Source of the DNA: JBBRCE01 sp038205115
Lineage (GTDB): Bacteria; Planctomycetota; Planctomycetia; Pirellulales; JBBRCE01
DNA: 64,000 bases
Assembly (NCBI GenBank): GCA_038205115.1
Contig: JBBRCE010000018.1
Location: forward strand, 26,356 to 90,355
Direction of reading: 5' to 3'
Shown: in pieces, positions 43,349-52,404 of the stretch
Layout of the letters: every line of letters starts with the position of its first letter
Position numbering within the stretch: the first letter of the stretch is position 1
Program-made: the position numbers and the translations under genes
Notes under the pieces: model-generated
The model's database searches: none
Seen by the model: only the letters and a program-made list of their open reading frames with translations
Told to the model about the DNA's origin: nothing

Positions 43349-43813
43349 TTGCAGCTTCCGGCGCAGTTGCTGCCGCATTACGCACATCTGCACGGGTTTG
43401 CCAATTTCTTTTGGACTTACGTCACGACGTCATTCGATAATGTCGCGCATCCGCAAACACTTTTGATACCCGAATGCGGTTGCCTTTGTCCACTGTGCGC
43501 GCGATTCAAACAGGCACCGCATCTGCAGCCGAAAAGACTGACCAAGGCTGACAAACGCCGCGCGTTTGAACTGATGGTCGATCGCGTTCTGGCTCTCGCC
43601 AACGAAGCAGAAATCGATGTCTCGGCGAAGCGTTGCCGCCAAATTGCCCTGGAGCCGCGGACACGGCGTTCCGCGGCCTTCTCGACCTATGGATATTGGC
43701 TCATCGACCGCCTATCGGGTGTGAGCGATGGACCAGCGATCCTCGCACTTTGGCGGGAGACTGCCTGGAACAAGCAGGGATCGCCGACCCATCGCGGTGC
43801 CGCGAGATTTTGA
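43349..43813 (+). CDS. Small conserved Cys-motif protein, possibly frameshifted
   Basis: A 154-residue product starting from TTG. It has a CxCxxC motif in LLIPECGCLCPLCARFKQAP and a well-ordered helical remainder (KRLTKADKRRAFELMVDRVL, AAFSTYGYWLIDRLSG) ending in GPAILALWRETAWNKQG. The last residues (SPTHRGAARF) look unlike the preceding pattern. In the +1 neighbouring frame the text continues with coding-like sequence to a stop at 43902 (REILNACRNARLLIDWLAGV). I suspect a frameshift near 43780. The motif layout is one I associate with uncharacterised planctomycete proteins. Function unknown; the Cys cluster may bind metal. Confidence 0.5.
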   Translation: MQLPAQLLPHYAHLHGFANFFWTYVTTSFDNVAHPQTLLIPECGCLCPLCARFKQAPHLQPKRLTKADKRRAFELMVDRVLALANEAEIDVSAKRCRQIALEPRTRRSAAFSTYGYWLIDRLSGVSDGPAILALWRETAWNKQGSPTHRGAARF

Positions 43814-43943
43814 ATGCATGCCGCAATGCGCGGCTTTTGATCGACTGGCTGGCCGGCGTGTGGTCGGAGGAAAGTAAAAGCCTGCTTGCGAGCGATATTT
43901 GAACGGGGGCAGATCAATTGCGGCGTTTAACGCCACGACTCGA

Positions 43944-46900
43944 CTAGTTGCCGCCTGTTAGCGTGAACGCTGCCCAAAATAGCGGATGAGCCGCACCGTA
44001 TTTTTCTCGGCGGGCTTTGATGGTTTTGAGTTGCGCATTGCGGAGTGATTCCGACTTAGATTGCCCCTCCGCCAGGTTGGCGAAGAAGTCGTTCATGAGT
44101 TGTGCAGTGGCTTGGTCGGGAATTTGCCACAACGTGGCGACGACAGCTTGCGCGCCGGCCAGTTGAAACGCTTGCCGCAAGCCGGCCACGCCTTCGCCAT
44201 TGTTGACTTTGCCGATGCCGGTCTCGCAGGCGGAGAGCACCACCAACTCCGTGCCACGCAAATCCGTGCCGACGATCTCCATGCCGGTCAGCACACCGTC
44301 GTCTAACGATCGGTCGGCCAGATTCGCGCGCTCGTTGCAGCCTGCCAAGAGTAGTCCGCAGCGCAGCATGGGGTTCTCCAGCGGTTGTCCCTCGGCGTCG
44401 ACAGTTGGCATATTGCGGCCGGCGTTCCGTGAACTCGTTTGAGAATCGTTGTTCACATTGGTCGGCTGTTCTGGCAAAAAGTAGCCGTGCGTCGAAAGCA
44501 CCAAAACCTTGGGCGAACGCAAATGCTTGAAGACAACCTCCAGTGCTTGTTGGCCTGCGTAAAGTTTCGGCTCGCCGGCATACGTTTTGAGATTGGGCGT
44601 GATTGCTTCGGCTTCGGCGGCTGTGCCGGGTAATAGCGGGACGCGGCCAATGGCATTGGCCGCGCGACGAGTGCTGGGCAAGGAATTGGAATTGGTTGTC
44701 GGCGAAGTCGGCGAGTTGGAAATTGAAATTGGCTTGGGAACTAACAGAGCCGCCGTCGCGCGACCAAAGATCGACGCCATCACCGCTGGAATTTGGCTGA
44801 CCGGCAGATCGTAATTCGGATTGGCGAAGATGCGCGGCAGGCCGGAAGTGCGTTTGTTCGAATCGTTGTTTGCCGGTTTGATCAGCAGGTCGCGGGCGGA
44901 AGTCACATAATGGATGTTCCATTTCTCGATTGCGTATTGGTCATCGTCGGTCGGCAAGGCGGACCACGGCACCAGCCAGAGATTAGCGTCTGGGCTGAGC
45001 ACGATTTCTGACTTGCCTTTCAGATGCGGCAGCAGCGGCTCCAAGGCGAGTTTGGCAATTGTACTCAGCGACACTTTAACTTGTTTTTCGGCCTCGGGTT
45101 CGCCCAACTCGTGCAGTGACTTGCCGGATTGCGCCGTGGCCATTACGGTCCGAAAAGCGGAGACGGCTTTGTCGATGGCGGCGGCCTCGCCGAGGTCAAT
45201 GACTTGGACCTTGCCTGCGCCGGTCGCCGGCGTGACCCACGCCACGTACCGTGCCGGCAGTTGGCGGGGTTGGCCTGGTTCCGCGCGATAGACGGGCGGT
45301 GTGATACAAAGGATATCGACCAGTACAGCGTCCTTGGCTAACGCCTGGCGCAAGGTGTCGGTTTCGATCCACTTGGGTGGAGTGCATTTTTCGCCCACGC
45401 TGTTGAGTTGCTTGACGAGCGAATTCTCCGATTCGGTGAGTTTGGCCAGTTCAAGTCTGCGTGTTTCTTCCTGGTCGGACTTGGGTTCCGCGTTGGCCAG
45501 ATTCGCCAATTGCGTGCGAACGGCCAGCAGTCGCGGCAACAATTCCGTCGCACGCGGATCTTTACTGTCGCGGGCGAGAATCGTTTGCTGAACCAAAGTC
45601 TCTTGAGTCACGGCTTTATCGTTTGCTAGCCAGTTCGCCGAGCGCGCAGCAATTTGCGGATCGTGCGGATGTTTCCAGCCCAAGGTCAAAGCCAAGAAGA
45701 GCTCGCTTCGGCTGGTACGCTGCATAAACGCCAATTGCTCTTTTTCATTCAACATTGGCAGCACCGTCGCCACATGCTTCCGAACGATTCGGCGGGCGTG
45801 ATCGAAGTCGTCGCTCGCGCGGACCGATTGATTTTGGGCTTCGTGGACCAACGCCAGATTTCGCCAGGTCGTATCGGCTAATCGGTGATAATTGGAGCCA
45901 AAAATCGATTCGTAGATCTTTCGGCTGCGCTCGAACATCGATTCGGCCAACTCGAATTTTTCGGCATCGTTGTAATAGAGAGCTAAATCGTTGATCGCTG
46001 AAGCCACGATCACGTGATTCTCACCGTAAGTCTTTAGGCGGATCTTCAGACTGCGTTGCAGGAGTGGTTCGATCGGCGCGTACTGTGCCTGTTCGCGATA
46101 GTTGTTGCCGAGCGCGTTGAGGCTTTCGGCAACGTCGGGATGATCTGGCCCCAGCACGCGTTCGCGAATATCGAGGCTGCGCTGGAAGAATTGTTGCGCC
46201 TGGGGATAATCTCTTTTCCGCGAATAGAGATTGCCCAGCGCGGAGAGAGTCAACGCTGTTTGCGAACTGTTTTCACCGTAAGCGGTTTGGCTGAGCTTTA
46301 AGTTTTGTTGATACAGCGACTCGGCTTTGTCGTATTGGCCCAAGTAGGTGTAAAGCCCTGCCAGGTTGTTGAGCGAATTATAAAAATTCGGGCTTTGTGG
46401 CGCCGTTTTTTCGAAGATGGCGACGCTTCTTAGCAACATCGGTTCCGCCGCGCTCAAGCGTCCTGTGTCGACAAATAGCGCCGCGTAACTGGCTAATCGC
46501 TCGGCGATGACCTGATCGTTGGCCGACAGTTTTGCTTCGCTGGTTTTTTGACTGGCCTCAAACAGCGATTCCGCTTTGGCGAACCGCGACGTCTTCATGT
46601 ACAGAATGGCCAGGCCTTGCTGTACCAGCGCCACGTCCAATTCGTCGACCGGCGTTTGCTGCTTGTAAACCTGCAGAGCGTGTAGATAGACCGCCTCCGC
46701 TTTGTCGAATTCGTGGCTGTCGACATACAGATTGCCCAGATCGTTCTCGACGTCGGCGACTTTATTGCCATCAGCGCCAAACTTCGTTTGGTAGATTTTT
46801 TGGCATTTGATGAAATACTCTTCCGATTGTTTGTAGTCGTCCAGAAAATGATAATTGACTGCCAGCCGGGCATAGCGCTCGGCAACGGCGACATCGTTTT

Positions 46901-47228
46901 CGCCTTTCTGCGCAATGACGATTTTGACCAGCCGCAACTCGATCTTGTTGGCTTGTCGATGGTTTCCTTGCGAGTAGTACAGATACGAGAGCTGCTTCAA
47001 GATCTCGACCGTGTTTGCGTGCGACTCCCCCAGCACCCGGGGCGCGATTGCCAGTGCGGCTTCGTAGTTTTTAATCGCTTCGCCGGGATTGTGCTGGCGG
47101 TTTGCCTCGTAGGCGCGATTAAACGCCGCCTTCAGATCATCCTCGGTTTGGGCAAACAGTTCACCGGCAGACGCCAGCATCAATACCAGCAGACCGCTGG
47201 CCGTTAACTGCTGAAATCGTATTCGCAT
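43944..47228 (-). CDS. Exported TPR-CHAT protein (copy 1)
   Basis: A 1094-residue protein with a signal peptide (ASGLLVLMLASAGELFAQ). About ten tetratricopeptide repeats fill residues 30-480 (VLGESHANTVEILKQLSYLY, VLGPDHPDVAESLNALGNNY) of the TPR_12 kind with 42-residue spacing. The C-terminal domain, about 700-1094, is CHAT: a caspase-like protease fold with His914 in VLVLSTHGYFLPEQ and Cys1001 in LVVLSACETGIGKVNNGEG, ending AAFTLTGGN. Family knowledge: CHAT proteins are proteases activated through adjacent sensor repeats. The signal peptide puts this one in the periplasm or outside. It is 140 bases downstream of a paralogue, and the two 3' ends are nearly identical at the DNA level. Confidence 0.9.
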   Translation of the reverse strand: MRIRFQQLTASGLLVLMLASAGELFAQTEDDLKAAFNRAYEANRQHNPGEAIKNYEAALAIAPRVLGESHANTVEILKQLSYLYYSQGNHRQANKIELRLVKIVIAQKGENDVAVAERYARLAVNYHFLDDYKQSEEYFIKCQKIYQTKFGADGNKVADVENDLGNLYVDSHEFDKAEAVYLHALQVYKQQTPVDELDVALVQQGLAILYMKTSRFAKAESLFEASQKTSEAKLSANDQVIAERLASYAALFVDTGRLSAAEPMLLRSVAIFEKTAPQSPNFYNSLNNLAGLYTYLGQYDKAESLYQQNLKLSQTAYGENSSQTALTLSALGNLYSRKRDYPQAQQFFQRSLDIRERVLGPDHPDVAESLNALGNNYREQAQYAPIEPLLQRSLKIRLKTYGENHVIVASAINDLALYYNDAEKFELAESMFERSRKIYESIFGSNYHRLADTTWRNLALVHEAQNQSVRASDDFDHARRIVRKHVATVLPMLNEKEQLAFMQRTSRSELFLALTLGWKHPHDPQIAARSANWLANDKAVTQETLVQQTILARDSKDPRATELLPRLLAVRTQLANLANAEPKSDQEETRRLELAKLTESENSLVKQLNSVGEKCTPPKWIETDTLRQALAKDAVLVDILCITPPVYRAEPGQPRQLPARYVAWVTPATGAGKVQVIDLGEAAAIDKAVSAFRTVMATAQSGKSLHELGEPEAEKQVKVSLSTIAKLALEPLLPHLKGKSEIVLSPDANLWLVPWSALPTDDDQYAIEKWNIHYVTSARDLLIKPANNDSNKRTSGLPRIFANPNYDLPVSQIPAVMASIFGRATAALLVPKPISISNSPTSPTTNSNSLPSTRRAANAIGRVPLLPGTAAEAEAITPNLKTYAGEPKLYAGQQALEVVFKHLRSPKVLVLSTHGYFLPEQPTNVNNDSQTSSRNAGRNMPTVDAEGQPLENPMLRCGLLLAGCNERANLADRSLDDGVLTGMEIVGTDLRGTELVVLSACETGIGKVNNGEGVAGLRQAFQLAGAQAVVATLWQIPDQATAQLMNDFFANLAEGQSKSESLRNAQLKTIKARREKYGAAHPLFWAAFTLTGGN

Positions 47229-47368
47229 GATTGGCTATTCCTAATTTCATTTTCAAGTCTGCAGTCGATACCAACAATGTCACTCCGCTGGATCTTAAAC
47301 GCAAGCGACGGCAATTCCGGACGGAGCTCTTTGCCGTTCGTTACGGATGGACCCAAAAGTGAACATGA

Positions 47369-50300
47369 CTACTGCCCTGTCAGCGTGAAGGCTGCCCAAA
47401 ATAGCGGATGGGCGGCACCGTATTTTTCTCGGCGGGCTTTGATGGTTTTGAGTTGCGCATTGCGGAGTGCTTCTGATTTGCTTTGCCCCGCCGACAGGTT
47501 GGCGAAGAAGTCGTTCATCAGTTGTGCGGTCGCTTGGTCGGGAATTTGCCACAACGTGGCGACGACAGCTTGCGCACCGGCAAGTTGAAATGCTTGTCGC
47601 AAGCCGGCCACGCCTTCGCCATTGTTGACTTTGCCGATGCCAGTCTCGCAGGCGGAAAGCACCACAAGTTGCGTGCCACGCAAATCCGTGCCGACGATCT
47701 CCATGCCGGTCAATATCCCATCATCCAATGTTGGATCGCTGATCTTCTCGCGATTGTTACAACCGGCCAACAGCAGTCCGCATCGCAATAAGGGGTTTTC
47801 CAGCGGACTGCCATTCGGATCGAGCAGCGGTTGATCTTGCTGACCAGCGCTGCGAGACCAAGTGAGCTTGGCCAAATCGCTTGGCGGCGACTGATCCGGC
47901 AGGAAGAAACCGTGGGTGCTGAGCACCAAAACGCGTGGCGAATGCAGTTGTTTGAAAACGCCTTCGAGCGCCTGTTGGCTGGTCAATAACTTCGGTTCGC
48001 CGGCATAACTTTTTAGACTCGGCAAGATTGCTGCCGCTTCGCTTGCCGTGCCAGGCAATAGCGACACAGTGCCGATGACTTGGGCGGAGCGAAGCTGGCG
48101 GCCGTTGGATTCGACGCTGACTGTCGGCTTTTTTGTCGAAGCCGTTGGTGGCGTGCTTTTCTCCGGTTTAACGCTCGGTTTGCCGCCAAGTGCTGCAACC
48201 GTTGCCGCTGCCAAATCAGCGGCCGACAAATTGTAGTTGGGATTCGCAAAGATTCGCGGCGGCCCCAACTCGAATTTGCGACGCTCCGCCACAAGGTCGC
48301 GCGCGCTGATTAGGTAGTGAATATTCCAGGTTTCGACGGCATAATTACCATCAATCGGCAGTGCTGACCACGGAACCAGCCATAGTGACGCGTCTGGGCT
48401 GATGAACAATTCGCTCAGTTTACCAACGCTGGGCATCAGCGGCGCGAGTACCAGCTTAGAAATCTCCGCCAGCGAGACTTGGAGCTGTTTCTCCGCCTCG
48501 ACTTCACCGGATTTCATTAACGGGTTCTTGGTTTTGTCGCCGCTTTGGCAAGGCTTTAGCGCAGTCTGAAAATCGTGCACGGCAGCGTCAATCTTCTCCG
48601 CGACGCCCAGGTCAACCACGCTGACTTCGCCTTCACCCGCTGAAGGAGTCAGCCAAGCGAAGTAGTGTGCCGGCTGAAACTGGACTTCGTCTGACTTGGC
48701 CGCGAAGACCGCCGGACTGAAACGCACGATATCGATCAGAATGCCGTTCTTAGGCAGCGATTTACGAATCGCGTCAAGTTGCACCCATGTGGCGACATAG
48801 TTCAAACCACCTTCGCGATTCAGTTGCCGATTCAGTTCAAGTTCCTGCTCGGACAGTTTAGCCGCAGCGTCGCGATAGGCCTTTTCTTGACCGACGTTTG
48901 GCGCCGTGTTGGTCAGCTTGGCTAACTGATTCCGTACCAGGTTCAACTGCTTACCGATGAGCGTCAAGTTTGGGTTTGAGTTATCGCGGCTAAGTGCGGT
49001 GCGTTGAATGAGCGTTTCTTGTGCCACGGCCTTGCCATTTGCCAGCCAAGTTGCGCTCCGCTCCGCAATTGACGAATCGATTTTCGCTAAGGCGCCCAGG
49101 CTCAGTGCGACGTGAAGGTCATGCCGGTCGTTTTGCTCCAAGTATTCGAGCTGTTCTCTTTCGCTCAGCGCCGGTAAGACTTGCGCAATCTGTTTGCGAG
49201 CAATTCGCCGGGCTCGATCGAACTCGTCCGCGGCCAAATCGAACCTGGATTGAGCAGCGTGCAACACGGCCAAATTGTGCAACCCGAATTTCGCGACGTC
49301 GGGATGCTCCCGGCCGAAGTTTTCTTCGATGGTCTTCAGATTGCTCATATAAAGCGGTTCGGCTTTCGCATATTGTCCCAGGCCCCGGTACAGCGTGGCC
49401 AAATTATTGATACTGCTGACAACGGCCGGATGCGTCAGCGGATAGACAGCCATACGAATATCCAAGCCCCGCTGCACCAGCGGCACGGCGTCAGCCGGCT
49501 TTCCCAGCCGCTCATAGGCGTCGGCAAGATTGTCTAGGCTGTCGGCAATGTCGGGATGCTTAGGACCCAAAGCCGTTTCTCGGATCTTCAAACTGCGCAG
49601 ATACAGTGGGACGGCGGTTGCCCAATCGCCTTTGTTTTTGTAGAGCGTGCCCATGGCGTCAAGCGTGGTAGCAATATCCGGATGCCCGGCAGGCAGCTTG
49701 GCTTCGCGGATTTTCAGGCAGCGCTGAAACAGTGGCTCGGCTTTTGCAAAGTTACCCATGCTCGTGTAAAGTTGGGCCAAACCGTAGATGTCGTAAGCGA
49801 CCGACGGATGATCGCGGCCCAATTGTTTCTCATCGATTGCCAGGCTGCGTTGGAAGAGCGGTTCGGCTTTGACATACTCATGCGTATGCCAATACAAATT
49901 GGCCAGGTTATATAAGTTATTGGCGAGATCTGGATGGTTGGGCCCGAGCTTCGCCTGATAAATCTTCAAGCTCCGTTCGAAAAAGGAAGCCGCCTTGCCA
50001 TATTCGCCGATGTTGCCATAGAGGTTGCCGAGGTTGGTCAGCGTATCGGCGGTTGAAGGATGATCGGGTCCGAGCTTCGCCAGCTTGATCTTCAGACTCT
50101 GTTGATAATTCGAGTCTGCCTTGGGAAAGTTGCCCATGTGTAAGTAGAGACTGCCGAGGCTGTCGAGCGTTTCGGCGACATCCGCGTCTTCCGGACCCAA
50201 CAGCGCTTTGCGAATTTCCAGACTGCTTTGGAATAGCGGCTCAGCCTTATCGTATTGGCCCAGCTTCTCATAGACGATGGCCAGATTGTTGATGATTACT

Positions 50301-50521
50301 GCGTTATTTTTCGTGTTTGCACCGAACACCTTGGGCGCGAGCTGGCGTGCCAACTCATATTGCTTGGCTGCTTCCGGATAGTCGACCTTGCTCATCGCCG
50401 CGCCAGCTTTATCAAAGGCCGACTTCAAATCTGCCTTGTCGTCGGCGACGACCGCTGCTGCTGCGAGCATGGCGTTGGCCAATACGGAAAAGAAAACCAC
50501 CTGCCACATTCGCATTTTCAT
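47369..50521 (-). CDS. Exported TPR-CHAT protein (copy 2)
   Basis: A 1050-residue paralogue of the next gene downstream. The signal peptide is VVFFSVLANAMLAAAAVVAD. TPR units (LGPEDADVAETLDSLGSLYL, LGPDHPSTADTLTNLGNLYG) extend over about 35-430. The CHAT domain has His870 in VLVLSTHGFFLPDQ and Cys958 in LVVLSACETGIGKVNNGEG, ending AAFTLTGQ. Both His and Cys of the putative dyad are present, so it should be proteolytic. It is the upstream member of the tandem pair. The gene's 5' side faces the sulfatase relic and the FixJ-like regulator. No target protein is apparent in the neighbourhood. Confidence 0.9.
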   Translation of the reverse strand: MKMRMWQVVFFSVLANAMLAAAAVVADDKADLKSAFDKAGAAMSKVDYPEAAKQYELARQLAPKVFGANTKNNAVIINNLAIVYEKLGQYDKAEPLFQSSLEIRKALLGPEDADVAETLDSLGSLYLHMGNFPKADSNYQQSLKIKLAKLGPDHPSTADTLTNLGNLYGNIGEYGKAASFFERSLKIYQAKLGPNHPDLANNLYNLANLYWHTHEYVKAEPLFQRSLAIDEKQLGRDHPSVAYDIYGLAQLYTSMGNFAKAEPLFQRCLKIREAKLPAGHPDIATTLDAMGTLYKNKGDWATAVPLYLRSLKIRETALGPKHPDIADSLDNLADAYERLGKPADAVPLVQRGLDIRMAVYPLTHPAVVSSINNLATLYRGLGQYAKAEPLYMSNLKTIEENFGREHPDVAKFGLHNLAVLHAAQSRFDLAADEFDRARRIARKQIAQVLPALSEREQLEYLEQNDRHDLHVALSLGALAKIDSSIAERSATWLANGKAVAQETLIQRTALSRDNSNPNLTLIGKQLNLVRNQLAKLTNTAPNVGQEKAYRDAAAKLSEQELELNRQLNREGGLNYVATWVQLDAIRKSLPKNGILIDIVRFSPAVFAAKSDEVQFQPAHYFAWLTPSAGEGEVSVVDLGVAEKIDAAVHDFQTALKPCQSGDKTKNPLMKSGEVEAEKQLQVSLAEISKLVLAPLMPSVGKLSELFISPDASLWLVPWSALPIDGNYAVETWNIHYLISARDLVAERRKFELGPPRIFANPNYNLSAADLAAATVAALGGKPSVKPEKSTPPTASTKKPTVSVESNGRQLRSAQVIGTVSLLPGTASEAAAILPSLKSYAGEPKLLTSQQALEGVFKQLHSPRVLVLSTHGFFLPDQSPPSDLAKLTWSRSAGQQDQPLLDPNGSPLENPLLRCGLLLAGCNNREKISDPTLDDGILTGMEIVGTDLRGTQLVVLSACETGIGKVNNGEGVAGLRQAFQLAGAQAVVATLWQIPDQATAQLMNDFFANLSAGQSKSEALRNAQLKTIKARREKYGAAHPLFWAAFTLTGQ

Positions 50522-50692
50522 GTCTTCGCTCGCGCGGTGTATTGGAGCCGTGAGGCCTTGGAACGAGTGCCGGATGATTCGCTCGATGATGATCTAGCGT
50601 AAGTCGCGGCTGGCGCAGATTCAACTCGGCAGTGCAATCGTGCGCCGTTCGAAGCCAGCTAATGCCACGCGCGAGCAGCGGCGAAACGGCTC

Positions 50693-50971
50693 CTATTTGC
50701 CGAGATGCCATTTGCCGACCATGCCACACGTGTTACCCGCTTGTTTCAGAAGCTGCGGCGTGGTGATTTCGTGCTTCTTGATGCCGATACGTTCGCGGGG
50801 CTAGATGACCTTCGTTATACCGACACGGTGTGCAAAGCGCTCGGTCTTCAAAGCGAGTGGCGAGGGCGAGCAGCGCTGATGCACGTACAAGCTAGTTAAC
50901 TTCATGCCGTCGCGGGCCAGTGAGTCGATGTTCGGCGTCTTGATGGCCTTGCCGCCAAAGTCGCGACGGCG
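50693..50971 (-). pseudogene. Sulfatase gene remnant
   Basis: A minus-strand frame reads RDFGGKAIKTPNIDSLARDG, then MKLTSLYVHQRCSPSPLALK, then TERFAHRVGI, a stop codon (50801-50803), and in the same frame EITTPQLLKQAGN followed by CGMVGKWHLGK and a stop at 50693. This is the N-terminal third of a sulfatase. The activation motif CSPSR has become CSPSP, so formylglycine could not form. An internal stop and the loss of the rest show it is dead. It lies directly after the stop of the FixJ-like regulator. Confidence 0.8.
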
Positions 50972-50973
50972 AT

Positions 50974-51603
50974 TTACTGCGTTAGAAGATTTTGGCCACG
51001 CAGCCCAATGGCCATGAAGTGAGCCAGTTGCAGCGGCGATGAGATGTCCAACTTGTTCATGATTCGCGAGCGATGCACATCCACCGTACGCGGACTAATG
51101 GAGAGTCGCGTAGCAATCTGCTTGGTCACCAGTCCATTCGCCACGGCATCAAACACGTTGCGCTCGCGCGTGGTCAACAATTGCAAACGGGCTTGAGCCT
51201 CGGCTTCGGCACGCATCGATTTGTGCTTAATGCACGCGGTGTGTGCCGCCAGCGCCACGGCATCCAGCAACTGTTGGCTGCCGTACGGCTTTGCGAGATA
51301 CTCCACCGCGCCCAGTCGCATGGCTTGCAGCGCCGTTGCGACATCAGCCTGGCTGGTTAGCACGATAAACGACATCGGAGCGTTTCGCGCAATCAAATTT
51401 CGGCAGAGTGCCAACCCGTGAATATCGGGCAGCGCTTCCACGATCAGGCAGTAAGGCTGGTCGTCGTGAACGGCTTCCGAAAACTCGGCACCGCTGGCAA
51501 ACGTACGGACGGTTAGCCCTACGGATTGTAAGTCACGGTCAATGAGGTGGCGCGACTCGGCGTCACCATCCACGACGTAAACTGGCGTCTGTACGGTCTG
51601 CAT
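50974..51603 (-). CDS. FixJ-type response regulator with Glu at the phosphorylation site
   Basis: A 209-residue regulator. The receiver (about 7-120) begins PVYVVDGDAESRHLIDRDL; Thr83 (FIVLTSQADVAT) and Lys105 (EYLAKPYGS) are present, but the phospho-acceptor position is Glu56 (CLIVEALPDIHG) instead of Asp. A LuxR/FixJ HTH occupies about 140-200 (LTTRERNVFDAVANGLVTKQ, RLSISPRTVDVHRSRIMNK). Glu often mimics phosphorylation, so the protein may be constitutively active. The ATG at 51603 is right before the receiver. It is divergent from the chemosensory operon with 800 bases between. No dedicated kinase gene is adjacent. Confidence 0.88.
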   Translation of the reverse strand: MQTVQTPVYVVDGDAESRHLIDRDLQSVGLTVRTFASGAEFSEAVHDDQPYCLIVEALPDIHGLALCRNLIARNAPMSFIVLTSQADVATALQAMRLGAVEYLAKPYGSQQLLDAVALAAHTACIKHKSMRAEAEAQARLQLLTTRERNVFDAVANGLVTKQIATRLSISPRTVDVHRSRIMNKLDISSPLQLAHFMAIGLRGQNLLTQ

Positions 51604-52404
51604 TGCCCAGATCCCTTCAGCCGCAATTGAGATGCGTAACGGATCGCGAGCCAAGAACCTTCGCAAGTTCAAGAGCGAGCGACCGCACGACACAACGGCA
51701 TCAGTCAGTCAGCACACAATCGAGCCCGTATCTTGGGGCTCGAGCAGCGACACCAATCACAGTTGAGTCGCCGGGGCAGATTTATCATTCGGCTTTTTGA
51801 GTGGCGTTACTCAAGCGGTACCCACCCCCCCCGCAAAGCTGGCGATTGTACGCCATTTCGATGATTTACGCGTTACAGGCCGTACTTGGCCACTGCGGCG
51901 CGTCCTGCCATTTCTTGGCGAACGGCCGCTAAATTCATTCGCATTTCATGAATTCCGTCGCAGGGTCGTTGCGGTTGCGATGCCCTGAAAAGCAAATTGT
52001 CAGAGCGGCGAATTGAGGACAAAATCGTTGCAACTGCTTTCGTCGAATGACGTTTACTGAACGTCGCTGTGCATGTTCCTGAGTCAAATTCTCGAACTCG
52101 CGGATCGTTTTGCCAACGTCATCGGTCAAGGCGCCCGCAACCTTTGCGGAAAAGTTAACGTTTGACATCGAGCCTTGCATAAGGCATATGCTCCTGGCCG
52201 AACTTGCAGCGCAGCGGCCCCCCGCCTGACCGCAAAACCGCCACCGCACGACATGCTTCGACGCAGGATGCGACCGTCTAACTAACTGATTCGCCAATCG
52301 CTAGACGTTCGCCCCGATACCCACCCTTTAATCACCGCAGTTAAAATCACGGGCGTCCCCATGGCCAAACGGTCAGGCGACGCATGTGATCGAGGGCTCG
52401 CCTG
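51604..52404. other. Intergenic region upstream of cheA
   Basis: About 800 bases between the divergent regulator and cheA. A run of eight C is at 51825-51832 and a short hairpin GCCTT-GCAT-AAGGC near 52173. A minus-strand frame at 51935-52297 (120 codons) has no recognised motif and I do not call it. It should hold the promoter of the chemosensory operon. Confidence 0.45.

Noticed and set aside
51935..52297. 120-codon minus-strand frame between the regulator and cheA
   Set aside because: No similarity or clear start signal; could be real but unsupported.
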